DNA of 64,000 bases from Dendrolimus kikuchii (taxonomy: Eukaryota; Arthropoda; Insecta; Lepidoptera; Lasiocampidae): NCBI GenBank assembly GCA_019925095.2, contig CM034401.1, positions 15,598,338 through 15,662,337 of the forward strand, given 5' to 3'. The notes under the pieces were generated by a model that did not search any database, was not told where the DNA came from, and was given only the letters and a program-made list of their open reading frames with translations. Made by a program: the position numbers and the translations under genes. Shown here one piece after another: positions 22,686 to 34,134 of the stretch (position 1 is its first letter; the number at the start of each line of letters is the position of its first letter).

Positions 22686-22756
<71 letters not shown>
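22686..22756. repeat. (TA)n microsatellite
   Basis: About 35 TA units separate two oppositely oriented SINE-C pieces. Tyr-Ile ORFs on both strands are artefacts. Confidence 0.95.
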
Positions 22757-22757
<1 letters not shown>

Positions 22758-22758
<1 letters not shown>

Positions 22759-23049
22759 CAGGAGTTCAGCAGACAGGCAGGCGGCCCACTGGATGGAAAG
22801 CGGATGCCTATGTACTTTTGCAACACCAAGGGTGCTACAAATGCGCTGCTGCACTCTTAAGTGAGTCTGGATCCTGGTCACTAATGCCGGAACGCAACTC
22901 AAAGTTGTTATGGCGGCATGCTCTAGACCAGGGGTGGTAGCCATCCAGTCGGGCAAATGCCCTACCACCTGGCTGTGGGTTGTTTAGTCGCCTCTTACGA
23001 CAGGCCGCCTGGCCGCAGGAAATTGTATTCTTTCTCCGTTCCTGCACGG
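22758..23049 (-). mobile_element. SINE-C copy, right arm of an inverted pair
   Basis: Near-complete minus-strand copy from 'ttgcaggagttcagcagac' to 'ctccgttcctgcacgga'. The tail A-tract appears replaced by the (TA)n tract. A second short TA run follows the head. Confidence 0.85.
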
Positions 23050-23581
23050 ATATATATATAATTTTGTTTCTAAATTTGAATTATTATTAGATATTGTTTT
23101 AATTTCTATTAACCACACAAACAGAAACTATGTGTATACTACATAAGTTAACGCATACAAGTTTAAAAAGATGCTTCACGTCATGTTAAATTTGTTCATG
23201 TAGGATCCATCTATACATTTATTTCACCTGGGACTCAGGTCATATGATTCCGATATGTAGTCAAGTGAAGCTCTAGTTACATTACACAATTGAAAAATTA
23301 ACAACAGTGAGTACACCAAACCACTCTATAAGTGAAAGCGCCATAAACAATACTTTAAAATTTATGATTGTCGTGCTAATGTTTGTTACATATTATCAAG
23401 AAGAATAAATCACTGCCATTCGATTTACAATGAGTTGTTGAATAAAACAACACGGTGAAATGCTTACTGCTGCTATTAATTTATTTAAATGCCTAACTGC
23501 CGCACAAGTTGATTGCGGCTTCATACTTAGGTATAGTTAGTTATTCTAACTAAAATATAATATTATAAAATTCTAAAAATG
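23050..23581. other. AT-rich interval, nothing recognised
   Basis: No gene or recognised repeat. Confidence 0.4.
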
Positions 23582-24035
23582 CCGTGTCTGTACATTGAAG
23601 CTATTTAAAAAAAATACAACTGGAATAAACTATATAAACGATGGGGAAGACGATGCAATTTTTTTGGAATTCTGTTTTGTTTGTTTGTTAAGGATTTAAA
23701 AACTACTGGGCCGAATTCGATCCGGTTTTAACTGATCGATAGCAAATCCCCGGAATTGGAAATTGTCGTATGCTATTTATAACCCGAAAATCCCACGAGA
23801 ATTTTCCAGGGAGCGATTTAAAGTGGCCTGGTAGAAAAAAAATCGGAACCCGATGCAATATTTTCACTGATTTTTTGATCAGTGAAATGCAAATTCTCTG
23901 TCATAAAATCTGTGACACTTTATATCCCGGAAATTTCACGGGATTTTTCCCGCGAGCGGTTTCAAGTTGTTAAAGACCCATAAAAATTAGCTTATTTAGT
24001 CCAACGTGGACGACGTCGCGAGCGAATTCTAGTTA
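23582..24035 (-). mobile_element. Short interspersed element, group S1
   Basis: Complement of the 21056-21590 type: starts 'gccgtgtctgtacattgaag', ends 'gacgtcgcgagcgaattcta'. A further fragment of a related element ('gagcggagccacgggcataa') lies at 24095-24130. Confidence 0.7.
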
Positions 24036-24130
24036 AAAATAAACTTCGACATTTCTAAGAATTATAACATGGCGGCTTTATAACATACATAGCCTTCTTC
24101 AACTCGAGCGGAGCCACGGGCATAAGTTAG

Positions 24131-24956
24131 TTATGTATATTTAGGCCTCAAAGAAATTAATACTTATTAATGGTACAGTAAATTAATGTGGTAATCCGTT
24201 TAAATTAAAAAGTATTTTCGAATTTATGAGGGATCATAGGACGGTGTTTCATTTCATTTTCCAACAAGATATCTTTCTGTCTTCGAAAAAATCAAAATCA
24301 AGTGTTTCATGCAATTAAAGAAATCTGAGTATTCGATTATAATTGGATGAAATTACAAAATATTTTTTTATGTTTCATTCTCAGATGAATAAAAGTACCG
24401 ATAGAGCCTATATTTTACTTAATCTTGTGTGCGTAAACGTATGTAGTACACAGGTGGTTTGCGTCGGTGTGGGTAATAGTAGGTGTATCCACGGGAAACT
24501 GTTCCACCTTTATCCTTACTAATTTCATTATGAAATACTAAATTCTAGTGACGTACTGCGGTGTGATAGGCTTCCTATTCCGAAATCAGTTTCCTTTAAC
24601 CGGCTTCACTCTTAGAACTCAGGGCTCGGTCTGTCTATTTTATTCAATCACTATTCTTCCCGTTTTCACAAACTGTCATAATATAGTAAAACAACAACAT
24701 CTGACGTTGGTTTAATTTATAACCGATTTTCAATCTTATATATTAAAGCTTTGTAATGGAAGATGGTTTCCATTTGACAGTATTGTTGTAGCATGGTAAT
24801 TCAAGATATAAAATTTAAATACCTTTTAAGGCACTTCTTCTTCTTCTGTTTAATTTTGACTAAACATATCAATGCACTTAAAAATTTCATAAAATTGAGA
24901 TTTTACATTTCGAAAAAAATATTCAAGTGTCTATAGCTTTTGAACTTAATATACAT
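24131..24956. other. AT-rich interval, nothing recognised
   Basis: No gene or recognised repeat. Short patches such as 'cggtgtgggtaatagtaggt' are not assignable. Confidence 0.4.
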
Positions 24957-25312
24957 CTATACTAATATTATAAAGAGGAAAGATTTGTATTTTTGCAAGT
25001 TTTTATCGAATAAACTGAAAAACTACGGGACCGATTTCAAAAATTCTTTCACCATTCGAATGCTACATTATCGCTGAATAAAAATTAGGAGTCCCTACTA
25101 ACACTTCAACGATGTAAACCAACCCTACTCATAAATCTAAAAATACTTGGCGCTGGAATCGGGTTCTACGATTTTGATGAAATTTTATGTGTGTTTGAGT
25201 GGGTCCCGGGATGGATTATATTCACAATTAGACCCGGTAGGTAGCGCTGCAATCATGTTGTAGATTTTTATTTTTTCAGGGCAGGACAAAGTGTGCCGTG
25301 ACCGCTAGTAAT
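24957..25312 (-). mobile_element. Short interspersed element, group S2
   Basis: Complement of the 8612-9070 type: begins 'tactaatattataaagagga', includes 'gaatgctacattatcgctga' and 'tggcgctggaatcgggttct', and ends 'gtgccgtgaccgctagta'. Confidence 0.75.
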
Positions 25313-25362
25313 AAAATAAGACAACCATTATAAACTATTACAACAAAACTTAAGTTAGATAT

Positions 25363-25882
25363 TGTTACAACCTAGGCGCGGACAAAGACAAATTCCACGT
25401 ACAGATTTATAGAAGCACATTTATTACCCGTCGGCATTTGAACTAATAACATTGAAACTATTGTAATTCTTTTATGATCGTCTTCTTTTGTTTACTTATT
25501 TATTGGCATACTTTTCTAGAGAACAGCCTATTGTTGTATTGTAATCATTAGCCAGATATTACGGATTTTAAAGTACAAGCTGATTCTAGGAAATTCGGTC
25601 ACGTTGCCGGGCGGGCACATTGCATTTGTGCAGTATAAAACTATGGCCTGATTGAGGGAGGGGGCAGTCAAGCGAGAACCACGATCAAAGCGAGACGTGT
25701 GTACATTCGAGAATCTATTAGTGACGGACTTTGCGCATTTTATTGAATAACGACCTTCTGCATTACGTTTGGACTTGTTGTGTTCAGTTATATTTGTACC
25801 TGTGTTATACGTGTTTGTATAGTTCTAATAAACTTTATAGTAATTCTAACGGCATTTTAATTCTAGTCTCGCACTCGTAACA
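25363..25882 (+). repeat. Solo LTR, copy 1
   Basis: A 520-bp unit starts 'tgttacaacctag' and ends 'cgcactcgtaaca', so it has TG...CA ends and short terminal inverted repeats (tgttac/gtaaca). A TATA-like 'gtataaaac' lies near 25635 and a polyadenylation-like 'aataaac' near 25827. ATAT flanks both sides (25359-25362, 25883-25886). The same unit recurs at 32866 and 56309 with no internal coding region nearby, which fits a solo LTR formed by recombination. A 4-bp duplication suits a gypsy-type element; a BEL-type origin is less likely. Confidence 0.8.
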
Positions 25883-25886
25883 ATAT

Positions 25887-26265
25887 ATTGTATTTTACTT
25901 ATGATCCCTCAAGACTATAAGTAGAATACTGAGCTTAGGTCACCTTCTATAGATAACTAATTGATCGTAAAACTATGTAAATACTGTTATTAGATGCGTT
26001 TCTGATGAGTTTAGGATCGTTTTAAAGAGGTTCTTATAATTATTGTTTTAATAACAGAAAGCTCGATTAAATACTATCATTTTAAAATGAAATAAAATTA
26101 AATTTATTTGCTTATGACTTGTTTATCACGGTACACTGATAAGCAGGTCTTAAATTATGTCTAGTTCAACAGTTGTAAGTACAAAAGTTGTAAAATTAGG
26201 TGACATAAATATTTAAAAATAAAATAAGAAAACGGCGAACCAGTGATGACATATTTTGAAATAGT
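25887..26265. other. AT-rich interval, nothing recognised
   Basis: No gene or recognised repeat. Confidence 0.4.
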
Positions 26266-26459
26266 TATTTTCACTTTCACTAGCAGAAGGTGATGTCAGG
26301 AGCCTTAAGAACAGACGAGCGTGCATGACAAGAGTTATGAATGTAAAAGAAGCAAGTGAGGTGTGTAAGAATAAGACTAAATGGTGCTCTGTTGTTCGTG
26401 CCTACCCCGCAAGGGAACTGGCGGGAAGTTATGTATGTATGTATGTATTTTCACTTTCA
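26266..26459 (+). mobile_element. 166-bp RTE LINE copy with 14-bp TSD
   Basis: The insert 26280-26445 equals the last ~166 bp of the RTE copy at 16432-17260 ('ctagcagaaggtgatgtcag' to (TATG)n). It is flanked by tattttcactttca at 26266-26279 and 26446-26459; the first two bases could also belong to the microsatellite. The ORF 26325-26603 is the in-frame C-terminal end of the LINE protein continued into flanking DNA, not a gene. Confidence 0.85.
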
Positions 26460-26889
26460 ATTAAAAAATTGAAAGTAACAATAACTCTAAGGGGCATACA
26501 AAATGATAGTTTGTTTATGGTACACAATAAATCATACAAGATACAAATGATAATAACATGCCTGCATAGTCAAGTTGTGAAAGTTGTCTCATATAATTTG
26601 TAGATCTGTGATTGTAATTAATAAAATATGTTGTATGTATAATTCTTAGCGTATAACTTGAACATGAGAAATTATATTATTGTCAGGAGAAGGTTCTTAT
26701 AAAAGAAAAAATAATAAAATAGCGCGGAAAATTAGAAAATTTAAGAATACTTAACCACCATATAAAATTATTTCTAACCTAACCTTAGCGCTTTGGACAA
26801 TATAAACTTTTTTAATGTAACCTTATCACGTTTGATATAGAATTGACAGAATGCGTGCTGCAAATATCGTCAAAGAGGATATAAAAAAA
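26460..26889. other. AT-rich interval, nothing recognised
   Basis: No gene or recognised repeat. Confidence 0.4.
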
Positions 26890-27100
26890 AGTTATCTATA
26901 CTAATATTATAAAGAGGTAAAGTTTGTGAGTTTGTGACGTTGTAGTTGGTAATCTCTGGATCTACTAAACCAATTTTAAAACTTATTTTACTGTTGGAAA
27001 GCTACGTTAACGGGGAGTGTCATAGGCTATATAACATGACGCTATATACCACGGGAGCGGGACAGAGCGCGGGTGAAACCGCGCCGGGCCGTTAGTTTTC
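26890..27100 (-). mobile_element. Short interspersed element, group S3
   Basis: Starts 'tatactaatattataaagag' and ends 'gcgggtgaaaccgcgccggg'; the middle has 'gtcataggctatataacatg'. The same type, opposite strand, is nested at 60681-60896. Confidence 0.75.
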
Positions 27101-29317
27101 ATATAAAAAAGTGGCTACTAAATTATTATCTTACTTTTAAAATATTGTGTTAAAAATAATTTTAATATATATTTAAATAATAATTAATACGCTATTTGAC
27201 TCGTTTAAGTAATGACGTCATAACTTGCTAATCTCGTACAAAATGTACAAGGCTTCGGTATTATGTATGTTATATGAGGTAAGAAAAATGCTTCGATTGA
27301 GTTTACTGTGAACTATCCTTTTATAGGAGATCTATACGATGTATATAACCACCGTTAATTTCTTTTGTTTAAGCGCCGATTTTTCAATCAGCAGATAAAA
27401 TTTATGGTTAAGAATAAAAGTGTGGGACAATGCAATAGCATTGTGGCGTATCCGTTATCCAGAGATGCCAAGATGTTTTGTAAACTATATGATTCTATTA
27501 TTAGTTCAAATTAATTAGAGATTATATTTACCAAAACCCTTTCTAAATAAAGATTTTAAAAAAGGAATAAAAGTATAAAAAAGAAAAAATAAAAACGACA
27601 GTTGCATGAATAAAAAACTTGCAATGTTTCACTTTTGAATTTAGTCAGGTTATAATTTATTCGACTAATATATGATTACATAAATACATTCTAATTATTT
27701 AATTGTTAATTAGGCTCTCTGAGTATAGCCCTATTTCCGTAGACACAAGAAAACCTTAACAATTATTTATAAAAAAAAAAAACCTTAATAAATCAATAGC
27801 CTAAAACACAACAATCAACTTTGATTGCATTTTCGCTAAAACAAGCCACGTCAAAGGCTTAAATTGCATGCATCACCGTCCACGTAGCAGAATCATTATT
27901 GGAAAGCACGAAAATTATTTAATCTGCTACATTGAAGCTTCGGACATGTGGTGCGATAGATTTACTTAGTGATGCGGATAAATAGCAGATTTATAGAGGC
28001 TTTGTTTGCATAGTCTTGAAGATTTTGTCGTTTTAGGTTATTTATTTTAGAAGCACATCTCATTATTTCTAGTGATTAAAAAATAAAACGTTTTAGGTCA
28101 TTCTATTAACAAGGCCTGATCTTAAACTCTTTTCACCACATAAATATTGCTATTACCACTGATATTCGTAAAATGTGGCAACCAGATGGATTGGTGCAAA
28201 AAGATATTGAAAGAAAGCTTACCTTATATCTCAAAAAAATGAGGAAGAAAAAAAAGTCAAACATTTTGGACAACACAAAATTCTTTATCGGAGTATAAAA
28301 ATTCATATTTAAGCTTTAGGTAAAGTATTAAAAAATACGTTTTAGTATTACAGTTACATTAGTTATTGTGGGGTGATGTAGCTCACGGGTAGTTTTGGTT
28401 CGATTTATATGGACCTTTATATGACCTAGATCCTTGCACTAGAAAAGTAGAAGTTCCACCAACCTTGAGATCCGCCCTCTCCTGGCTCGGTTCAGGTTAC
28501 ACACAGGAACAGCCCACGGTACTAGATTCCACCTTAGAGCTAACACTTTTAACAAAGTCTAAGTATCGTAAAAGTTCTTGGCACGGCCAGTAATCACAAT
28601 TAGTTGAAGTTCAGAATAGTTGATAAGAAAAGATGAGCGCACGGCACAGTGTGTTCTTTATCAAACGTTGACTTCGAAACACTAAAATGGCTGCCCATAC
28701 CCTGTTGCGTTACCCGTCACCTCACACAGAAAAGAGGGTAGACAGCAAAATTTATGGAGCGATGTTTTACCTACTTTATACTAGGCAAGGACGGAACAGT
28801 TATGTTATTTACACATACTACATTTAGTTGACAGTCACATTTACTAATGTTCAAGAATTGAAATGGCCTCTATAACTATAGGCCAAACTAAACCAAACGA
28901 ATCTAAAATAACCTTCAATGCAAACGAGCTCCTAATTATCGAGATAATTAGCATAGAGTCTCGAGTTTTTACACATCACTAGATTAGCCCCGTACGGTTT
29001 TTGATGGTGAGGCCAGCAGGACAGGGTTTCCCATTATTTCCCCGTCAAAGTGATTAAATAAATAGTCCCTGCGTTGCACAGATACGGAGTTATTCTGTAA
29101 TTACGGTGCTTTATTGCCTATACGGCCTGCTGGAATGTTTCGGTGCTGAACATAGCACAGTCGTTATAGCAAAATCGGTAACCTAGGGTTAAAATATAAC
29201 CTACACAACGGTTACAGTAATTTTGCTTGTTTAGTTTACCGTGCTGTCTTCGTGTGTTTAGATCTTAAGATAAGTAGATTTGCTGATTAGTATGTAAGTC
29301 TTATGTAGACCAATAAT
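27101..29317. other. Long interval without a recognised gene
   Basis: Mostly AT-rich. 28375-28430 ('ggtgatgtagctcacgggta', 'ggttcgattta') has box A- and box B-like motifs about 30 bp apart and may be the head of an unknown tRNA-derived SINE. 28440-28760 and 28990-29200 are less AT-rich but not assignable. Confidence 0.35.
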
Positions 29318-29610
29318 CATTTTGACAAAAACGGAGTTTTTAACTGTTCGTCATGTCCATCAGTCCGTCTGTCCGTCTGTCCTGGTCTTTCTATAGCTAT
29401 TTTGACAAAACGGAACTTTTATCTGTTCGCCATATCCATCCGTCCGTTTGTCCTAGGGCTTCCGTAACCATTTTGACAAAACGGAACATTTATTTTTTCA
29501 TCGTGTCCATCCGTCCGTCTGTCCTAGGGGTTCCGTAACTATTTTGACAAACACGGAACTTTTATCTGTTCGCCATGTCTATCCGCCCGTGTGTCCGTTT
29601 CTATTTCACA
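29318..29610 (+). repeat. Tandem repeat, four units of about 71-80 bp
   Basis: The block 'tttgacaaaacggaac' with 'ctgttcgccatgtccatcc', 'gtccgtctgtcct' and 'ttccgtaac' recurs at 29321, 29401, 29472 and 29543. Units vary at several positions. The ORF 29353-29538 is repeat-derived. The unit resembles a dispersed insect repeat rich in 'ctgtccgt'. Confidence 0.8.
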
Positions 29611-30504
29611 GTCATTTTTCTCAGAGAATACGAGATCTATGGATGAAATTTGACAGAAATAGGTGAGACATGTAGTATAAGTATATGGCGCTATAATTAT
29701 TATGATGTAAACCCGTGAAACAACTAATATTAGGGGTAGCTTCTACATATGTAACTAAAGGCTGTTTTTTTAATGTACCTACATCCACATGTTATAATGA
29801 CACCATTAAAATAGCGAATAAGTTTATAAGTTAAATTAAATTTCTAGTTTATAAAGGTACGGAACTAGTGTGTAGAGTTAAAAAAAAACCGTCCATACAA
29901 ATAAGTAAAATAAAAATAATTACGTTATAATCGCATTATGCAAGAAATGTTTAAACACAATTTGCATGCATCTCACAAAACGGCGGATTAACAAAGACTT
30001 TCATGCAACAAAGTAAAGCAAGGCACTTTACGCATATTGCACGCTTTACCCACTTACCAGTGCTCTTAGGCTCCTCCTAAACGAGTATAATGCCTTAATT
30101 ACCTCACAACGGATAGCCTATTACAGAGGCTAGCCGCTTTTAGAAAACCTAATCTAGGACCCTTGCATATATGAATGCGTGCTTAGTGAATTATGTGCAA
30201 CGAGTTTAACCAGCGGCTATGTTTAGGTCATATAATGCGCAATATTTTCTTACATTTATGCAATTGTTTTATGTTTAAAGATACATTTTAACTAACCTTT
30301 TTAAATTTCGGCATCTCAACAGTTGAGACGTTAAGATTTTAGCCACTGAAATATCAAGAGCACGACTGCCGTGCCAAGATAAGTTGTCGAATTTAGCCAT
30401 CAGTTACGTTCCGTGTTAAATATAATGAAGAATTCACCTGAAGTGTCTTTCTATTAATTTTTTTTTGTTATCTACCTCATTTAAAGAAAATTTGACAAAA
30501 GTTT
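29611..30504. other. AT-rich interval, nothing recognised
   Basis: 29611-29710 ('cagagaatacgagatctatg', 'ggatgaaatttgacag') probably continues the dispersed element that carries the tandem array. The rest shows nothing recognisable. Confidence 0.4.
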
Positions 30505-30795
30505 TTGTGATGATGGTGAGGTTGAAGCCATGGCAGCTTTGTGCTTAGCGCGATCGTCACAAACTCAAAGTACTAATTAGGCAGTTTTCTGATCTAATAT
30601 CCATATTATTATACTTACCACGTGCTATCGGTGAAACAAAACATCGTGATGAAACCTATATCTATACATCGAGATAACCGACGTCTCAAAGCCGCCAATA
30701 CACCTTGGACAAACGTGGCGGTGTATACTGTCCGTTCCTCTATAAAAATGAGAGGCTCGAATGAGACGTCTATGGGCTGTAATTATTTTAGGTAT
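30505..30795 (+). mobile_element. tRNA-derived SINE-A copy
   Basis: Plus-strand relative of 33390-33687: decayed head ('gccatggcagctttgtgctt'), body with 'aaacatcgtgatgaaacc', 'catcgagataaccga' and 'tatactgtcc', and the tail '...tctatgggctgtaat'. The tail motif 'gggacatttatgggctgtta' is a hallmark of a widespread lepidopteran SINE. The ORF 30622-30813 is not a gene. Confidence 0.75.
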
Positions 30796-31661
30796 TTTTT
30801 GTTACCAGTATAATCATCTAAGGGTTGCCAGTTATAAATAATCATTATAATCAGATATTCTGTTTACTGAAATAATATTGTTAATACACTAACACTGGCC
30901 CTTAAACAAAATAACAATCATCATACTATGTAATAAAAGATACAATCATGAGTATACTAGACAATGTAACTAAACTAAACCTATACATTTATTACATTCA
31001 TAACTTTTCATGCTATGTTATTTTAGCATTAGCTCTCTAACAAATTTACAATGTACATCTTTACATAAAGGATTTTATAATAGACACATGGTTCAGATGA
31101 AAGTTTTGTGAATTGTAACTCATAAATACTTTGCTAATGATCGAAGAGATGCCATAATCATTATAGTCAGATATATTTTTTACTGATAGAATATTATGAC
31201 ACTATTTTTTTTTTAAATTGATTACTTATTTTTAATTTTAGATTAGTTAGATCTTGGTTTTCAATATAGCATTTTTATAATGTGACTCAAAATCAAAAGT
31301 AAATAATATAGTTACTTTTCAGGCACTCGCTACTAATCAAATGAGTAAAACTAAAGAAAAATTACAGTCTCCTAACAACCCTAGAAAATTAGTGGCTCAA
31401 TGGTGTAAGTCTGACTTTCATCTATAAACACGGACTGCAAGCCGTCGTCTTAATACAATTCAAACACAATTAGGCGTCATACTATTCCGCCCTTTTCAGA
31501 CTGCCAATAACTGCCTCTGATTGTATTCTGCTGCTGGTCTATTAATTAAAAGCTCTATGACCGTTAATACCAAATACTAGATATCCCCCTTATTCATAAC
31601 AGTTATAAGATGTTTATCGACCTATTAAAATAATTGTTTTCCATAATTTTAAAACTTACTA
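30796..31661. other. AT-rich interval, nothing recognised
   Basis: No gene or recognised repeat. Confidence 0.4.
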
Positions 31662-31730
31662 TGCTAGGAATTGAATTTGGATCCTCTGCGTTGTGTGCAA
31701 AGGTTTAATCCACTCAACCACAAAGGTCGC
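31662..31730 (-). mobile_element. SINE-B head fragment
   Basis: The complement of 'ggttgagtggattaaacctt' and the following bases corresponds to the tRNA-like head of SINE-B with changes in both box A and box B. Only the head remains. Confidence 0.55.
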
Positions 31731-32861
31731 TTTAAAACTAAAACCTTTTTCATAATTATAAGTTTTTTTTTTTGTAGAAAAATAAAGAAATGATAGCTTG
31801 CATGCAGACCGTTAATTATGGTAAAATGTACTGGACTATTTTTAAGAATAACATTTTTATCAATTTACTACATTAATGCAAGAATAAATATTAAATTTCA
31901 TTTTATTATTACTAACAATACTTGTACTTTTTGGAAGCATTTTGCCCTGAGTTTGTTTTGAAATACGCACTTAATAAGTATATATGCGTAAAGAATGTTT
32001 ACAGGATGGGAAATGCTGATATCAGTTAATATTTAAAAAATATTTTAATTAAAATAAAATGCTATTCGCAAATTAATCTTAAATACACAACTTATGTATA
32101 CTGGTTTGCTTAATCTTGAATTAAAGCAGTAAAATGCAAATCTGTAAACATCTGTTCCTTTTAATTTAAGCCACCTTTATTACAACGCCACTTAAATCAG
32201 CGCCTGCGATAAATATTAAAGCAAAGTCGCTCAGCGTTCTTTTGCTAACATTAAAATTGAAGTACGGAAACGAAATATTATTTTTTATTATTAAAGTTGA
32301 AGTATATTCTATAGAGACGACGTAGATAAGAAAATATTTCGGAATAACTGTATAGAATGTGTATTATCATTAGTAAGAAACACACGCCTTAAATATTTTG
32401 TGATTTGCAATAGCACTTTGGTTTGTTGCATCTTTGGTAACGGTGGTAGCTTTTCAGTATTCGAAACCTGACACGATATTTGCCTTACAAAACAGTTAAT
32501 GCCAAATGCAGCCATTTTTATTATTTTTACTAATTCGACGCCAGTATGAAATATGCGGTATAAATAAAACAACGCTAGTTACATTGACACTAGTTTTTTA
32601 ATAATCGCGGGACAGATTGTCTCTGCTCAGATTATACACAATAAAAACAATTTTGAAACTTTTAGTGAATACAATGTTTAAAAAAACTTTGTTAGAGTGT
32701 CTTAAACACTGTGAGCTATCCTCTCTTTTCATCGATTATATACTAAATGCTTCTCTATTTAATTTTCTCTCTTCAATTATCATGGACTAAACCTGTTTTT
32801 GTTGTTTTGGTCGCCTAAAATTTAGATGCGTTAATAATCAACATAGTTATAATATTGTTAC
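31731..32861. other. AT-rich interval, nothing recognised
   Basis: No gene. The minus-strand ORF 32309-32572 (87 residues) has no domain I recognise. Confidence 0.4.
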
Positions 32862-32865
32862 AACC

Positions 32866-33369
32866 TAGACACCGACAAAAACAAATTCCACGTGCAGACC
32901 TATAAAAGCACATTTTATTACCTGTCGGCATTTGAACTAATTGAAATCCTTTTATGATCGTCTACTTTTGTTCACTTATTTATTGGCATACGTTTCTAGA
33001 GAACAGCCGATTGTTCTATTGTACTCGTTTATGCCCGCTTGAGGCTGCATCATTAGCCAGGTGTGCGGATTACGATTACTAGGAAACTGTGAACGTTACC
33101 GGTCTGGCACATTCGCATTTGTGAAGTATAAAACGACGGCCTGATGGAGAGAGAAGTCAGTTGATCTACGACTACGATACGGGCGTGACGTGTGTACATT
33201 CAGGAATCTAATAGTGACGGACTTTGCGCGTTTAATTGAATTATTACCTGCATTTGTTTGGACTTGTTGTGTTCGGTTATATTTGTACCTGTGTTATACG
33301 TGTTTGTACTGTTCTAATAAACTCTAGTAATTCTAACGGCTTTTTAATTCGAGTCTCGCACTCGTAATA
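32866..33369 (+). repeat. Solo LTR, copy 2
   Basis: About 504 bp, clearly the same LTR as 25363-25882: 'tgttacaacctaga', TATA-like 'gtataaaac' near 33127, 'ttctaataaactc' near 33313, end 'cactcgtaata' (a one-base change from the usual aaca end). Flanking ATAT at 32862-32865 and 33370-33373. Confidence 0.8.
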
Positions 33370-33389
33370 ATATTTATACATATAGTAAT

Positions 33390-33687
33390 AGTAATAACAG
33401 CCCATAAATGTCCCACTGCTGGGCTCGGGCCTCCCACTTTAGGGAGAATGGACAGTATACCCGCTACACTTGTCCAAGGCGGCTTGGCAGGTTTGACACA
33501 TCGGTTATCTCGATGTGCAAGTTGCATCACGATGTTTTTTTTCACAGTTATTAGCACGTGGTACTTGTAACAATATGCACGTTAGGTTAGAAAACTGCCT
33601 AAGCGGTGCATGCGTTCCGGCCACGATCGAACGCACGCCCTTTGAGTTTGGGACGCGTGCGCTAGCCATTACGCTACCACGACTTTT
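33390..33687 (-). mobile_element. tRNA-derived SINE-A copy, near full length
   Basis: On the minus strand the head 'gtggtagcgtaatggctagc' holds a box A-like motif and 'gcgttcgatcg' a box B-like motif about 40 bp later, a tRNA-type RNA polymerase III promoter. The body contains 'aaacatcgtgatgcaac' and 'catcgagataaccgatgtg'; the tail ends 'agtgggacatttatgggctg' plus 'ttat'. The head lies directly against a tRNA-Lys half (33688-33724). Confidence 0.85.
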
Positions 33688-33724
33688 GCCCGGCTAGCTC
33701 AGTTGGTAGACCATGAGACTCTTA
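33688..33724 (+). pseudogene. 5' half of a tRNA-Lys(CUU), 37 nt
   Basis: From 'gcccggctagctcagttggt' to 'gactctta' the sequence matches, with about two changes, the first 37 nt of the insect tRNA-Lys with anticodon CTT (acceptor 5' strand, D arm, anticodon 5' stem and CTT). The match stops inside the anticodon loop; the expected 3' half is absent, so no functional tRNA is made. It reads away from the adjacent SINE-A head. Confidence 0.8.
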
Positions 33725-34080
33725 TATATAGTATGTAGATATTTAAGAGTGTTTGCTTATTTTATCGAGGTGAGTAATCATAACTATATAAATTACATGT
33801 TTTATAATAAAATCGTGAACTTTATTTTAATCGATTTCAAAAAGAAGGAGGTTTTCAAGTCGACTGTATGTTTTATACGCGATTTCTCCGTCAATTGTGG
33901 ACCGATTTTCATTTTTTCTTTAATTCGAAAGTATATACTCCTGAGGCGGTACCGTTGTCACCAAGTTAGGATCTGATGAATGGATCCCAGGAAATTCGAG
34001 AGCAGCCCTCGTATATTATAGGCACGTACACCATGTTTCATATAATATATTTTTATTTTCTAAAGCTATTCAAGAATTTT

Positions 34081-34134
34081 GACGGCCTCTGTGGTTGAGC
34101 GGGCTAAGCCTTTGTAGGCCTACCTCACTGCAAC
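34081..34134 (+). mobile_element. SINE-B head, truncated by the R4 LINE
   Basis: 'ggcctctgtggttgagcggg' and 'cctacctcactgcaac' match the tRNA-like head of SINE-B up to just before box B, where the R4 3' end begins. The remaining SINE-B body is not found on the far side of the LINE, so the junction also lost sequence. Confidence 0.7.

Noticed and set aside
33688..33760. Intact tRNA-Lys gene
   Set aside because: The match ends in the anticodon loop; the 3' half is missing, so no cloverleaf can form.
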